Counted from the first letter of the stretch, positions 12,437 to 24,593 are shown. The stretch is DNA of 55,885 bases from Bondarzewia mesenterica (GCA_004802705.1 SGPL01000187.1:1-55885), one strand, 5' to 3'. Notes: a model not told the origin generated them from the letters alone. Made by a program: numbers and translations.

Positions 12437-12949
12437 TCCCTTTCGATCGTGTTTGATTCCTCCCCGTCTCGATTGACCATCCCCTTTCTATCCATCCATA
12501 TCTTCTAGTGTTTTGCTCGCCCTTGCCTTTCCGTTTGCCCCAGTAGTCGTCGAAGAGAAGAAGAGAAGTAGGAAAACAATTGTAGAATGCATCGCTGCCG
12601 GAATCTGGAATCTCTCTCATAATCCATTACTCTGCCGTGCTAAGAAAGTGGTCTGTATTTTCTCAGAGCTCAATGTAAGTATTTGCATCCTTGGGTAGCC
12701 TACGTGGGTGTAACTGCCCTTAAAAGCGAACTATTGATATGTATAATGTTTGACGCTTCTACTGGTGCAAATTTAGCCGTTGACATTATAATGAGTGCTG
12801 ACATTGAAATTTGAAGGTCAAGGCAGTATCACGCTCCATGTAAAAGACCTTTGAGAGCACATCGGTTGGGTGGATGTAATGTAAAATCAAACATTTTGCA
12901 TCTGCATGCCAAAGCCCAACGAAGAACTCAATATTTTCCACCGAACCCT
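12437..12949. other. Convergent 3' intergenic region
   Basis: About 510 bp between the cofilin stop (+) and the VDAC stop (-). It contains both 3' UTRs. No further coding or RNA gene is recognised. Confidence 0.5.
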
Positions 12950-14163
12950 CTAAGCCTCGAAGACAAAGCTGGCACCAACCTGTTAGATATGAATGCATGT
13001 TAGTGTTTCGAATCTTACAAGTAGGACACGAGGTATGCATGGACAGTATAATGAAAGCACATGTACCTTATGCGCTGGGCCAGAGGGAGAGACCTCGTTC
13101 AAACGCTGAGTGTCAAGAGCGAGACCAAAGGAAGCCTTGACACCAGGACGGAGGGTCTGAGTGTAGCCTACAATGCAAGGAAAAATGAGCATATAATCGT
13201 CCAATTGAAATTGATCAAGGGAGGAATACGGACCAAGGGCAAGAACACCAGAGTTGTTGATCTTGGCCTTGACGAATGCAGCCGAATCGAGATACCTAGA
13301 TGCAAACAACTCAATATCCGATTGACGCGTTGTACGGATAGAGTGAGATGTACGTACGCCTTGGTACCGACCTCGAGGCTGACACCGGAGGTAGTAGCCT
13401 TGGTATCATAAATGGCCTTCGCACCAGCCTCAACATCGGGATTAACGCGGTGGTAGTAGCTCGCGGCGAAGGTGGTCAAGTTGCTAAGACCGTGAAGGGT
13501 AACAGCATACTCGGGGGCGCTGAAGCCGACAGCGCCGGCGTAGCGGGTGACCTTACCCTCCGTAACGTTGTAGGAGGCCTCGGCACCGACGAGGAAACCG
13601 TCACGGCCGAGCACGGTGTCGGCGGTGAATGTGGGACCCTATATAGGTATGATGAGACAGGTCGAAACTGGAATGGAAGTATGATTATACTTTGAAGACG
13701 TCAAGGACGGCGCGGGAGTGAAGGCCTGGCTGCTTGTAGGTGACGTTGAGCAAAGCCGCCTTGCTGCCCTTGTCGGGGAAGAGGATGGTGTTGAGGTCGA
13801 GCTTCAAGCCCTTTGCAATCTGGTTCTCGAGCTCAACGGTGGTGCGGAGCGCATTGGCGGTCGTCCAGGCCTGGGTGAGGGCAAGGCCATGGGGCTTGTC
13901 GTTGTACTTGGCCTCAATGTCACCGGAGATGATGGCGGATTTTGTGTCACGAGAACCGGCGACTTTGAAGGTGACGTTAGAAGGGGTGGAGGTCTTGACC
14001 TCGAGGGAAGTGCCGTTGATCTGGTAGTCCTTGCCGAGGAGGTCGTTAGAGGACTTTCCGAGATCCTACATCCAGACATGTTAGAAATAAATCCAGAGAG
14101 GAGAAACGAATGAGTGTGTTTTTTCACCTTCCAGGATGGGGGGACGGGCTGGGGGAGAGACAT
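12950..14163 (-). CDS. POR1: Mitochondrial outer-membrane porin (VDAC)
   Basis: VDAC is the voltage-dependent anion channel that passes ATP/ADP and metabolites across the outer mitochondrial membrane. Read on the minus strand it starts MSLPQPVPPSWK, splices to DLGKSSNDLLGKDYQINGTS, continues with alternating beta-strand residues (KYNDKPHGLALTQAWTTANA, GFLVGAEASYNVTEGKVTRY, EYAVTLHGLSNLTTFAASYY) and closes with the conserved C-terminus KVGASFVFEA. About 295 aa, the normal length for a 19-strand barrel. The stop is at 12950-12952 and the start at 14163. At least four short introns interrupt it, all with GT-AG ends in the minus orientation. It diverges from the rhodanese-like phosphatase gene across about 260 bp, or 160 bp if that gene uses its upstream start. 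Confidence 0.95.
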
Positions 14164-14424
14164 GGCGCGCAGAGACGATGAAGGATGGATGGAAAGATGA
14201 ACGTGAATTGGACAACGAACGCGAACGCGACCTTTTTGGCCCCGTCATCGTGTGAACACGGGTCCCGGCGACGGCCGGACCTCCCCGTCTCCTCAACCCT
14301 CTCGCGGTCAGGCCGGACCGAAACTATGATGCTATCCCGATGCACTCTGAGCACGTTCAAAACCTCCTTCAAATTCGCCAGTCGAAATATCGCCTCAGTA
14401 GAACGTGCTTCGGCTACTACCACC
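14164..14424. promoter_or_regulatory. Divergent promoter region VDAC / rhodanese-like gene
   Basis: Shared 5' region of two divergent genes. From 14326 the sequence is open in frame with the downstream gene and could encode a presequence (see the next gene), so the usable promoter may be as short as 160 bp. Confidence 0.4.
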
Positions 14425-15089
14425 ATGCCTGTCACTTATATCTCTCCAGATGTACGATCTCTTCATGCCCTTGACTTTGAAGAGTGCGTGAGCTCAGAAT
14501 TGGGTGGTTTATAGGAATTGTCTGGGATCATAAAGAGCGATAAAGTACCCCACAAAGACTACCTTGTCATCGATGTCCGCGATGACGACTTCGTTGGCGG
14601 GAACATCAAAGATTGTCATAACCTCCCATCTCACAAGTTTCATTCCGGCGTCGACGAGCTCATCAAGCAGACGAAGGACGTCCCTACTGTTATCTTTCAC
14701 TGTGCGCTCTCACAGCAGCGGTGAGTACCGCGCCGATCATCCCCGGACCTGCAAGGATACATTTTCACAATTCATCTAGTGGGCCAAAAGCCGCACAGGT
14801 GCGTTTCCTAGCCAGTTCAGAGATGAGGTCCTATAACTGAGACGGTCGCTTTGAGTAGATATACGCGGAGACGCGCGATAACTTGCAGCGCGAAGGGCAG
14901 GACAAGTCTCATCAAGTTTTTGTCCTCCGCGGTGGGTTCACAGAGTTCCAGGAAAAGTTCAAGGTGAGTAAGCGTGCATTATATCAGTGACCTGTTCAAG
15001 AGGTGTTGAATCCTTCCCAGGATGACCCGCTCCTCGTGGAGAATTACGACGCGACATTCTGGAATCCTGATGCCTCAACTACAGATTGA
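14425..15089 (+). CDS. Cdc25/Acr2-like rhodanese-fold phosphatase (Ibp1 type)
   Basis: Four or five short exons encode a ~140 aa single rhodanese domain starting MPVTYISPDELSGIIK and ending DATFWNPDASTTD. The catalytic loop is HCALSQQRGPKAA, the HC-x5-R signature with the nucleophilic Cys as in Cdc25-like small phosphatases (fission-yeast Ibp1) and the arsenate reductase Acr2. VIDVRDDDFVGGNI and VFVLRGGFTEFQ are the usual rhodanese/Cdc25 motifs. Exon 1 is 14425-14451 and exon 2 starts at 14515. The same frame is open upstream, and an ATG-ATG at 14326 would add a 33-residue Arg/Ser/Thr-rich, acid-poor leader (MMLSRCTLSTFKTSFKF...) that looks like a mitochondrial presequence. Phosphatase versus arsenate reductase cannot be decided from sequence alone. 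Confidence 0.88.
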
Positions 15090-15289
15090 GTCTGTCCTTT
15101 GCAGAAAGAACGATATCACAACGTGGCGACAGAATGCAGTGCAGACGAGGTGGTCGTGAATTATAGAGAGCGATGATAGATGTTGTATGAATTGTGCTTG
15201 TGGAGTCACTGTAAGATCTTATCGTTATATAGATAGATGGGGATTCAGGATGTGAATCACGAATACCACTATACAAGCCATCCGAACGG

Positions 15290-15960
15290 TCATAATGAGC
15301 TCGACGCTGAAGACTCTTCATCCTTCCTCTTCGCGACCATGCGCTTCGGAAGCTCCTCGACGACTTGCTGAACCCTCCGCCGTTCGTCCTTGACGTTATT
15401 CTGACATATCGTCCTGCACACACACCCCATTCCTTATCAACCCGATGCACAAGGTAACGCAGATACGCACCATGTGCCCAGAGACACCAGCATGAATGTT
15501 CCCATCGCCCAATTACACGCTACGAACGGGCCTGACCATGCGCATGAATGGTCAGCCTACCGTGAACCCTCAACGGCAACCTCCCAAGTATATTCCAAGA
15601 CGAAGAATAGAGACGCGGAGAACTTACCTACACTCAGACCACGAATCACGCCAATCCCGGCACCGCTCGCGATTCCGCTCAGCAAGCTATTCCGCGCACA
15701 CGGGATCTCGCCCAGCCGTTGCAAGTCATCGAACAGCGAGATTCTCTACCTTTGCCTCGTGGTCAACTACTGTCACTGCTCTTCTCCTTTTCCTTCCCAC
15801 AATGAAGCAAGGAGGCGATCGGCGAGTGGAAGCAACGCACCTTGGCGGCCTCGCGGACGTCTGACCAGTAATTCCCTGTAGTTTCTGTTTGATATATGGG
15901 CCGACGAGGGGTGTGAGTATCTGTTTCCGTGTTTGCTTCTGATACAGGAGTAGAAGCCAT
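15290..15960 (-). CDS. COX20: Cytochrome c oxidase assembly protein COX20
   Basis: COX20 is an inner-membrane chaperone for newly made Cox2. The minus strand gives MASTPVSEANTETDTHTP, then NYWSDVREAAK spliced to RISLFDDLQRL, and the family hallmark GEIPCARNSLLSGIASGAGI followed by GVIRGLS. A later exon carries TICQNNVKDERRRVQQVVEE and LPKRM before a Ser-rich end. The Ile-Pro-Cys-x-Arg motif, a Gly-rich membrane span and the ERRRVQ tail are typical of fungal COX20. Introns: one within the region 15730-15850, one around 15430-15600. The start is the first ATG of the N-terminal frame and agrees with the usual short, hydrophilic N-terminus. Confidence 0.88.
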
Positions 15961-16376
15961 TGTCCCCGGTTGTGATCGTGAGATGCAACTTCAGAGGACT
16001 GGGAGAGGCTACTGAACTTACAGCAACGATATTTAATTACGTAATGAAAAGAGACTTTTGCCGTTCGCACCAAGTTTGAACTTTGCCGTATTTCAGCCTG
16101 CACACGAATTGAATCTGGAACAGACTAAATGCACGAGAACAGCTCAAAGTTCAGGTTCAGAATATGTTTATCATGTTGACCCAAGGATTGGAACTATCGA
16201 CTGTACGCGCAGGGCAGCGGTGATATCTTCGCAAAGTCCAGAATCGTGATCAACACAGGTGAGTATGGATGCCAGGAATACTATGATGCAACACATCTGA
16301 AGAAGGCGTGACTGCAACGTCCTGATACATTATATAGGAAATCACACCCTTCCCACCTCGCGATATATATTCATTC

Positions 16377-17465
16377 TCACTCCTTGTCCGTTGCCTGTTT
16401 AGGCTGGTTACCCTGTATATTGCCATCCCGATCAGTCTCCTTACTCGCGGACACATCACAATCTCCATTGTCGATATATGATGTACGCACCTGCATGCTC
16501 TTTTCCCTAGCCTCGCCCAGATCCGTTGGGCCTCGGGCATCTTCACTCTGCACAGTTCCCGTCTGCGGCTCCTTCGAACGCTTTTCGGCCTGCTCAAACT
16601 CACTCTCTGAGTCCGACGTCTGGCCAGGCTTGCCTTCGCTGTATGGCGTCGATGACGGGGAACTAGTCGCTTCAGCCTGAGCGGCTTCTTTTGGTGAGTC
16701 GTCAGACTGAAAGTTTGGGTCAGTATATGAAAAAAAAAGGTGAAGTTGCGTTGTGTGACGTGGGGGGCGAGACAAGAGTAGGGGCTATCAGTAAAGTGAA
16801 ATGAATCAAACGTACGGCCGCGCGCGCAATGGACTCCTTGACCTCTTCGGCAGGAACAGCGGTCCCCTCGTCATCTGTCACGACCTCCCCGGACGATGAC
16901 TTCATCAACCAACAAGCAGTCACAATCAGCGAAATCTAAAAACTGTCCCAAGGAAAGACGCAATGCACACCTCGGGGGTTGCGGCTGGCTCTGGCTCAGG
17001 GACGGGCTCGGGCGCAGGCTCTTCTTCCTTTGAGATTACTGTCTCGCTCGGGGTGTGGGGCGTGCCATGTCCAGATGCAGCGTGTGCTTTGTGAGGAGTC
17101 GACCTGGCAGATGGCGATAAGAGGTATATGATCTGCACGTCGTGTCCGCAATGGAATGTCAAATTCGTGCTCATGTTTACGGCCGGACGCGTTCGGAGGC
17201 AAAAGAGAGGAGATTATTAGCCTACCGTAGGAATGAATACCAAACCAGAAACAATCTAAGAGAAAAAGATGCTTTGAGTTTGCAGTGCGAATTTGAAAAC
17301 ATTGACGCGTACCATCCAAGCCTTGTCACTGTTCGAACTGCTGTGCGCTCCAGATGAGCTCATACCCCTGCACGCGGCCAATCGCCTCATGGGGGCGGGG
17401 GCCCGGGGTCGCGAAGCGGCGCGGAAGGCGGGGGAGAACATGCGACGGCCAATGCGCGAAGCCAT
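16377..17465 (-). CDS. Single-span mitochondrial protein, function unknown
   Basis: The first exon (MASRIGRRMFSPAFRAA, then RPRAPAPMRRLAACRGMSS) has the Arg/Ala-rich, acid-free composition of a mitochondrial presequence. It is followed by AHSSSNSDKAW and one membrane span formed across two splice junctions (MIVSGLVFIPTIIYLLSPSA). The remainder is hydrophilic and disordered: a PEPVPEPEPAATPE tract, an acidic linker, and a Ser/Glu-rich C-terminus ending QPKQATDKE. Five exons, GT-AG. I do not recognise a named family. The layout (presequence, one helix, disordered tail) suggests an inner-membrane protein with the tail in the intermembrane space, which is inference. An upstream in-frame ATG at 17594 exists, but the 17465 start gives a better presequence. 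Confidence 0.7.
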
Positions 17466-19906
17466 GTTGCTTTTGTGAACTATTGAAAGGGAAAGAGTTG
17501 GGGGAGGTGTGAAAGGCTCGAGGGGAGGGTTGAGCGAATACGTTGACGAGTCTTGAGCTCCTCCCGGAACAGGCCGGCCTATCGCCGATGTCATGTACCT
17601 CCGGTGATCCGTCAGTTGATGTTTCCCTCCGGTTCAGTCCCTTGGACTGATGCCTTTCTAATCATCTCTTGATCCTTGCTCTCTTCTTTCTGATTTTCTC
17701 TCTCAAATTTCTTGAACAGTTTGAGGCTGCATGTACATGGACGACACCCGAATAGTATTCATCATGGTGTATGACGCAAGCTTTCAATGAACCCCTTCTG
17801 ACGGCCCCGTTATCCTTCATCTTCGCGCTGTTTGTCGTGAAGTTGTAGTTCCCATCGAGTGCAACGTATTTCTCATACTCCTCATCTCTCAGTTCCTGGC
17901 CGTTGTTTTTGAATATTCATAAATTTAAAGTTCGCAACCCTGGCCGCAGGCCATAGGACCTCGAAGGATTCCACATCCTTTAGAAATGATCGTTTCGTGT
18001 CGTCAGGCGAGGTATGTTCCACATCTTTGTCTATTACAGCTTACTTTGTGGGCGACTTATATAATCTATCGAATATTGAAGGGAGGACCTTTTCTTAGTT
18101 CTAAGCTCACCTTTATCTGGATACTCTACAGCCTGTCATGTCGATCAATATATGGTGACCTTATCAGGTGCATCGTACAGTATCGTGGATGTCTTCCTCA
18201 AAGGACTGCTTCTTCGGTTAGCCATCTCGAATGACCACGGCGCCTGGCTCATACTACTCAGGACGCTCAGGACACCCCTTTGCCTTATCGGCGGCTAGAG
18301 CTCGCTCACGCTTGACGATGAGGTAGTGTCCAGCCCTTCTCGTGAGTCCATGATGTTTCGTACATCGCATTGCCTCGGGCAATCCGAGGTTCAAATTTTC
18401 TCTCGCTCACTGTATGGGTTTCTGGACCTTTTTTCTAATGAACTCAGTCATGATCAACGCACGTAAGTGTGTCCTGCTCGCTGTACTATCTCTCCGAGAT
18501 CTTGTTCAAAAGACCGTTGGGAATAAAAAGATCCTAAGCCCTCGGATTTCTGTGGCACGGTAGCAAAACTATCTCTGGTCGCGGCCGTTACGGAGCAAGC
18601 GCATCAACTTTGCAAAGTTCAGTTCGGCTTTAATCATAAGTATCATCCAGAAATGTTGCACTCGATCATCGATGATCCTGATTTTTCCAGGCGAGATTGC
18701 GAATTGCAGCGATCTCTGAGAGATGACGGCCGCCGTGCACCGGTATACGTAGTGCGGTGTGCGCATTTATATATGGAGATATATTGCTGAGCATTGGATC
18801 TCTTGTTTCTTCCGCGACGCTCCTCGGATGATCTACTACTGGAACAAAGTTAACCTATGATTTGGCATCATCATTCGCTGACCATGCATGTCGAGGATTT
18901 TGAGCTCAACAGAGCTCTTTCTTCTCACGACCCAGGAGATCGCTGCTGATAATCCAAACAACGCTGCGTGCGTTACGCAAATACGCTTGACTAATCTTGA
19001 ATATATGCATGTGTACTCTGGCAGTGTATTGAGGAGTAAGCGTGGAGAATTGCATATGGTGTGGCCAGCTCACGCACATTTCACCCCTGAAGAAGTTGTC
19101 TGTGTCTTGTGATACTGGCCAGGTTCGCGATAATCCGGACAGCTCTTATTGCTGGTACGTGCTCTCTTATGCGCTTTGCGTGGTGTCAGCGATGATCAAT
19201 ATTGAATATTGAACAGTGACGGCGCGGCATCTTGCGACTCCGAAGCTCCCTAAGATGGTGGATTCCATTCAAACAACGTGCAAAGGTCAATTTCCCTGTC
19301 TCGAATTGCGGGCGTGAATATCGAGTACTTGAACCACGCATCTTCAGCAGCGCTCGATGCTCATCCATTGCATCTTGTTGTGCTGCTCTCCAGTATTTCG
19401 AGCCGAAGCGCCTAGTCCAAATATAATTATGAGCTCGTCTTCTCATTTCATGCACATAGCGAGGATAATTTAACTTCGTTTCTCCCGATCAGGTATTGTG
19501 TTCTCTTCATTTACCCCGCGAGCCCTTCTTTCTCTATATGTGCAACTTTCCCCAAGACTAGATCATTCCAGTGCAACTTCGCCACAGATCTTCCGAATTT
19601 ACCAAGCCGATGGATCGGACGTCCTGCCTCGCGGTGTGCTGGCAACCGCAGATTTTGCGCAATCGACCTCCTATCTTAGCCAGATGGGCCACATAGATGA
19701 GGCATGCGCATCCAACGGCCTCCGCGAGGTCCTTGGAGTTGCCTTGAAAGTCTCCAATGTGCTTTGACTTTCTCCGAATAATAGCCAACAGGGCGCGTCA
19801 GGTATAAATGCCCGTGATACGAGCTGCGATTCTCTACAGCTCAATTGCCTCCTTCCGAGCTTCTGCATCTGTCAATTCTTGAGTCTTTTACGTGCTCTTC
19901 GTTGAA
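17466..19906. other. 2.4 kb intergenic gap
   Basis: No coding frame longer than about 90 codons and none with recognisable domains. GC content remains gene-like (not repeat-like). It may contain the aspartic protease promoter (right end), 5' UTR of the mitochondrial gene (left end), an unrecognised ncRNA or small fast-evolving gene. A 'ggttcaaatt' at about 18391 resembles a tRNA B box, but no cloverleaf could be drawn. Confidence 0.5.
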
Positions 19907-21496
19907 ATGCACTTCTCCGTCCNTTTCATTTTCGCCTCTCTGTCCTTCCTCGCATCGGCCTCCCCGCTCGTCGAGGTTCCGCGCTCTNGCATTACCATCC
20001 CCATCGCGAAACGGTCCAATCTTCGTCGCAACGACGGGTCCGTTAATGCTACAGCGCTNCAGGGACAGATCGACCACTCCGTTTTGTAAGTTTATTGTGC
20101 GCTCTGACGGACACAGGCTATGTTGATTTGATACGTACACCGATTGCAGGAAAATTGAGAAGGGTTTCTCGACGTATGAGAAGAATGTTGGTTCAGCTCA
20201 CCCNCTGGCATCTGCGTTCAAAGGCAAGACTAAGAGGGCAGGGACTGGTGGTACTCCTCTTACGGCTCATGGAAGTCAAACGTGGTACGGCAGCATCTCG
20301 GTCGGCACTCCCGCCCAGACGTTCACCGGTACGTGCAGTTTTCTCTTTCANATCGANTCTCGTATGCCTCACTCAAGTCGCTGAAATTGTATAGTGGAGT
20401 TTGATACGGGGAGCAGCGACCTGGTCCTTCCTAGCTCGTCATGCTCGACCAATTGTGGTGCCCATGCACAGTACGATTCTAGCTCTAGCTCAACGTCTGT
20501 GGACTTGGGGAAAACGTTCACGTACAACAACGACTCGATGTCTGGCGAGGTGTATTCTGACACTGTCGTAGTAGCTGGTATGAATGTATGTTTCTTCCGA
20601 GGTTTCTTCAATGAATAAGGCTCACGATCTGGTCCTAGGCTACATCACAGACTCTCGGGGCGGTTACCGCCTATTCTTCCAGTCTTGCTAGNAACTTTCC
20701 CGCGGATGGTGTGATGGGTATGGCGTTCCCAACCATGTCCGATATGAACGCCAGTCCCGTCTTCCAGACCCTTGTTGCCCAGGGCAAGATTGCGCAGGCC
20801 GCGTTCAGTTTCAAATTGACCGAGGACAACTCCCAATTGTACCTCGGAGGCATGAACAACAGCCTCTGGAATGCACCTCTTACTTATGTCGCTGTGACGG
20901 TAAACGTATGTCCCGCATACCCATTTTGATTGGATTTGAGAANGCTCATGAGCACNTTCTAGGCGTTTTGGCAATGNCAATTGGACGCCCTTACAGTTGA
21001 TGGCACACAAGTTGTCAATCCGATTGAGGTTATCATCGACACTGGCAGCCCTATGATCATTGGTGACCCCACAAACGTTGCTGCNGTATACAGCAAAATT
21101 CCTGGTGCTCAGTTGGCAGAAGAATACGGAGAAGGCATTTATACAAGTACGTGACTTCGCCGCAGAGCCATCGGTCCACTTATCTTGTTGCTCTGTGTCA
21201 ANACAGTCCCTTGCGATTTCAATTCGACTGTTGCTCTTNAGTTCGGCAGGTACATTAGCATCAGTCCCAGCACTTTCAACTTCGGTCCTGTTTCTTCAGG
21301 ATCCTCGACGTGCNTAGGAGGTATTGCCGCAAGCTCTGCTCTCACAACCCGTAAGCAAAACCGTCACGTTNAAGAAAAGCNNTCCTTANCCTCCGTTNAT
21401 GCAGAATTCTGGATCCTGGGCGACGTCTTCCTCCAGAACGTGTACACCGTCTTTGANCTCACTTTCCCAAAAATTGGTTTCGCCAATCTCGCCTGA
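19907..21496 (+). CDS. Secreted aspartic protease (A1, polyporopepsin-like)
   Basis: Pepsin-family endopeptidase, secreted. The start MHFSV plus a hydrophobic run ending LASASP is a signal peptide. A propeptide with basic sites (IAKRSNLRR, GKTKRAG) precedes the mature enzyme. Both catalytic aspartates are present: VEFDTGSSDLVLP and VIIDTGSPMIIGD. The C-terminus has the usual FWILGDVFLQNVYTVF and ends in KIGFANLA. About 410 aa in seven or so exons with short introns. Twenty ambiguous bases (N) fall in this gene, both in exons (19923, 19988, 20059, 20692, 21085, 21398, 21457) and introns (20351, 20357), while only one other N is seen in the window. This suggests superimposed alleles or paralogues. 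Start chosen at the first ATG giving a signal peptide. Confidence 0.93.
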
Positions 21497-21854
21497 CCGA
21501 CATGCTACATGATATCCACATGATTCAAATTGGTATATTTTTTTCCACTCTGTGCTTGGGTTTCCATCCATGTAGGCGACTGAATGATGACCTGGATAGT
21601 TACGAATTGTATACATAAAGAATGCCACGACACGCAGTCCGAGTACGCTACTCATTGAGCGGAATAAATTAGTAAATAAGGCCGCCCGAATATTTGGCGA
21701 ATTTTCTAGAAGTGAGTGTGCCCCAGTGGCTAATCGTGGCAGAAATAAATATGATGACATCCGCATGCCGCTAACTTACCCTTGGCAAGCAACTGTTAAC
21801 AGTCTCTAACTCTTGACCACAACCTTCATCATCTGTTTGGACGTACGACTTCAG
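21497..21854. other. Intergenic, protease 3' / CHFR 5'
   Basis: About 360 bp between two co-oriented genes. AT-richer just after the protease stop (probable poly(A) region near 21535-21620). No gene is seen. Confidence 0.5.
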
Positions 21855-24042
21855 ATGTCGCATGAGACTCTACCTCTGCTACATCGCCTATTAAGTCCCT
21901 CACTCACGATTCCATCTCCGAATCAAGACGAATCAGCTACTGACCGAGAACCCTCTGCCGCACTTAAGCGGAGGGCTTCCTTGACTTTCGAGGGCATGGA
22001 CGACGATAGCAGGAAGCGATTCAAAGAGTGCAAGCCAGAGCAACAACTTCATATTCATGAAGAGCAGCCCATTATCATCTCTGGCAAGGCTCTTGCTGAT
22101 GATCTCGAGCAAGAGCTCCAGTGCGGGTGCTGCTCGGGACTTTTGTATAGACCTGTGATAGTGAACCCGTGCCAGCATTATTTCTGTGGAAGGTGAGTGT
22201 TACATAGCACGCATGTGTCTCCTTCCGTTTGAATATTTATTGACTTGATATCAGTTGCTGCACGCTATGGGTTCGGGTGAGCTATCTGTTTCGTTCATCT
22301 GCCTGGCGTTATCGTGAGGTCCACCGCATCATTCAAGTAGCGTGCTGCTTTCAGTCTGTGAAGCGCATATAGCAGGCCTGAATGCCTTCTGGCTATTCAG
22401 ATGCGCCGTGAAGTGCTACATACCGACATTGCCGATAGAATTTCTTGTTTCCTATTGTTCGGAAGTTCGAATCGTGTTCCTCACATTTTCTCGCCACAGA
22501 ACGGCGGCACAAACTGTCCAGCGTGTCGAGGTGTTTCGAAGGACGTCTCAGTGTCTCGCTCTCTCCAGATCATGGTCGACGTCCTTCTGCGTGCAGATCC
22601 GTCCAGAGGTCGCTCCGACCGCGAGAAGCGGCAAGCGGACGAAGTTTACAGACCTGGTCAAACAATCCGGGTACGTGTTGACTTTGTCGGCTTCCTCATC
22701 CAATTCTGACAACCGATTGCTGCAGATACCGCCTCCTCGAGAAGCATCGCCTGAGCCTAGTATTCCACAGAATGGTGAATTCGCGAGACCGTGCCCCCAC
22801 TGTCTTCCAGGAAATCGATATGGCTGGAGATGTAGCCAACCCGTCCCTGATCCAGTCGCTGATCCGGACAATGCCTGGCATGTCGACGATGGTTCTCCCC
22901 CTGGTCATGGCTACTGTGGTAACTGGTGAGGCTACTGATTCTCCCTGGCTTGTGTGTTTCGGACTCTCTGATTCCTGCTCGTTGACCTTAGTGAGAACCT
23001 TTTGGCTCTTCAAGCGCCTACAACGACCAAGTGCGACATGTGTCAAGTATCGTTCTGCGGCATTGGTGTTCAAGGGCGCTGCATCGCCCTTCCTCTTATG
23101 TCTCAGCATCCGCACGGAATGTCAGATATGGGCGATCTAATTCAATCAGCTGAGGTTTACGAATGCTTTGACGGAAACACAGTCGAGGTCGACATTATGC
23201 TCGACTATATGAGTACCAATCGTATTACACCAAGATTCATCTATCGTGAGGTCTGTCAATGGTATTTGCTATCTGCTATCCATCCAAAATTGACGTTTTA
23301 CCCCTGTACAGATCGTCGAACATATCCAATCCCAGCCTCGCAAGTTTGCGCCTCTAATTGAGTTGGAGACCTTCATGGATGTCCACAATGTTGCCTCAGG
23401 TGCAGATCCGGGTATCGATAGTCCGCGGGAACGGATTTGCAGGCTGTGCGCGACGGAAGTATTACTGTGGGGGCTGAAAGATTGGTGGGTTCGTGAGCGG
23501 AAAAAGGGATTTCTCGACGAAAGCGTGACGAGCAGACGAGATTGCCCTGAAGGTAGTGGATGCCATCTTCAGAAAGAGCATGGTTGGTGTTCATACTCTT
23601 CGTCATACACCGGCCTGTCGTTAACCTATGATCTTTGTACAGCGCATGCGAAAGAATGTGAGTTTTTCTCACTGAGTGCCGTTCGTTATCTGACGTCCAT
23701 CGCGTCTTAGTCAATCACATCATATGTCCTCAAGATTCAGAGCCATCGTCAGAAGTTTCAATGCAGAACCAGCCTGAAATGTCTTCAACAGCAGCAGAGC
23801 CCACACCAATCCCGACTCATCCCGATGGGACTTCCCTTGGCCATCGTGGTTTTCACTCTGAGACGCAACTGGATCTTTCAATGAATCCACCAGCTGGATC
23901 CGAGGCAGATGTTGCAGCAGTGCTCATGGACATGAGCGATGATTTTCCACCTATCGATCCTGAAACATTGCCTCCGTTGGCGGGGGAGGTTACCTTCCGT
24001 CCCTCGCAAGACTTGCGCGATGCGGTCGATGCGCTCATTTGA
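21855..24042 (+). CDS. CHFR-type E3 ubiquitin ligase (RING + PBZ, no FHA)
   Basis: Start MSHETLPLLHRLLSPS. A RING finger begins at residue 90: LQCGCCSGLLYRPVIVNPC, then HYFCGSCCTLWVR and, after the next intron, NGGTNCPACRG. A Cys-rich region follows (ARPCPHCLPGNRYGWRC, then KCDMCQVSFCGIGVQGRC), as in CHFR. Near the C-terminus, two splices join RRDCPEGSGCHLQKEH to AHAKEFNHIICP, which matches the C-x5-C...H-x5-H pattern of a PBZ (poly-ADP-ribose-binding) zinc finger of CHFR (compare its KFNHIC end). Human CHFR has an N-terminal FHA domain. Here only about 89 residues precede the RING, so FHA is absent. Likely a nuclear checkpoint-type ubiquitin ligase; the function in fungi is inferred. The C-terminal tail is acidic and disordered. 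Stop at 24040-24042. Confidence 0.85.
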
Positions 24043-24593
24043 GGAATCGAGCTTTCACTTTTTTGCCTTCTCCGTTCTAACCTGCTATCACTACATACGC
24101 ATTGTTCCGAGACTTCCTGACACGGTCGACCTCTATCACAGGTCTTCATTTGTATTCTATCCTCATAACGCTCCATTTCTGTATGATTTTATTGTCTCCT
24201 CAAGTAATCCTGTCCTCCTCCACATTTGCATACGCCGTGACTTCTACATACTTTCTTCGGTCTTCGCACTTTCCCTTTCTCTCCCCCAGTCGTTCGAATT
24301 AACTGGCTTTTCATCAGTACGACAGAGGACCCTAGCCCAAGAATATGTGGGATGGCGATAGAAGGGAGTAGATCCTGAAGGATAAGTAGATCGTCCGCGA
24401 CAACAAAGAAGGCGAAATAATGAAGAGAGCATAAATAAAGCGCAGGTATGAATGAGTAAACAAAACAGTACAAGGACAGACAAAAGTATCGCGGTGTCAA
24501 GACATAAAACAACACATAGCCAGCCATGTACACCAAGGTAGAGAAACAACTAGAGAAAACAGGACAATAACGAACACACAAACACTGACCACC
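24043..24593. other. Convergent 3' intergenic region
   Basis: 550 bp between the CHFR-type gene stop (+) and the kelch-BTB gene stop (-). T-rich on the left, A-rich on the right, as expected for two 3' UTRs facing each other. No further gene is supported. Confidence 0.5.

Noticed and set aside
13718..14113. 131-codon plus-strand frame
   Set aside because: Antisense to the VDAC exon, which has a clear porin reading on the minus strand.
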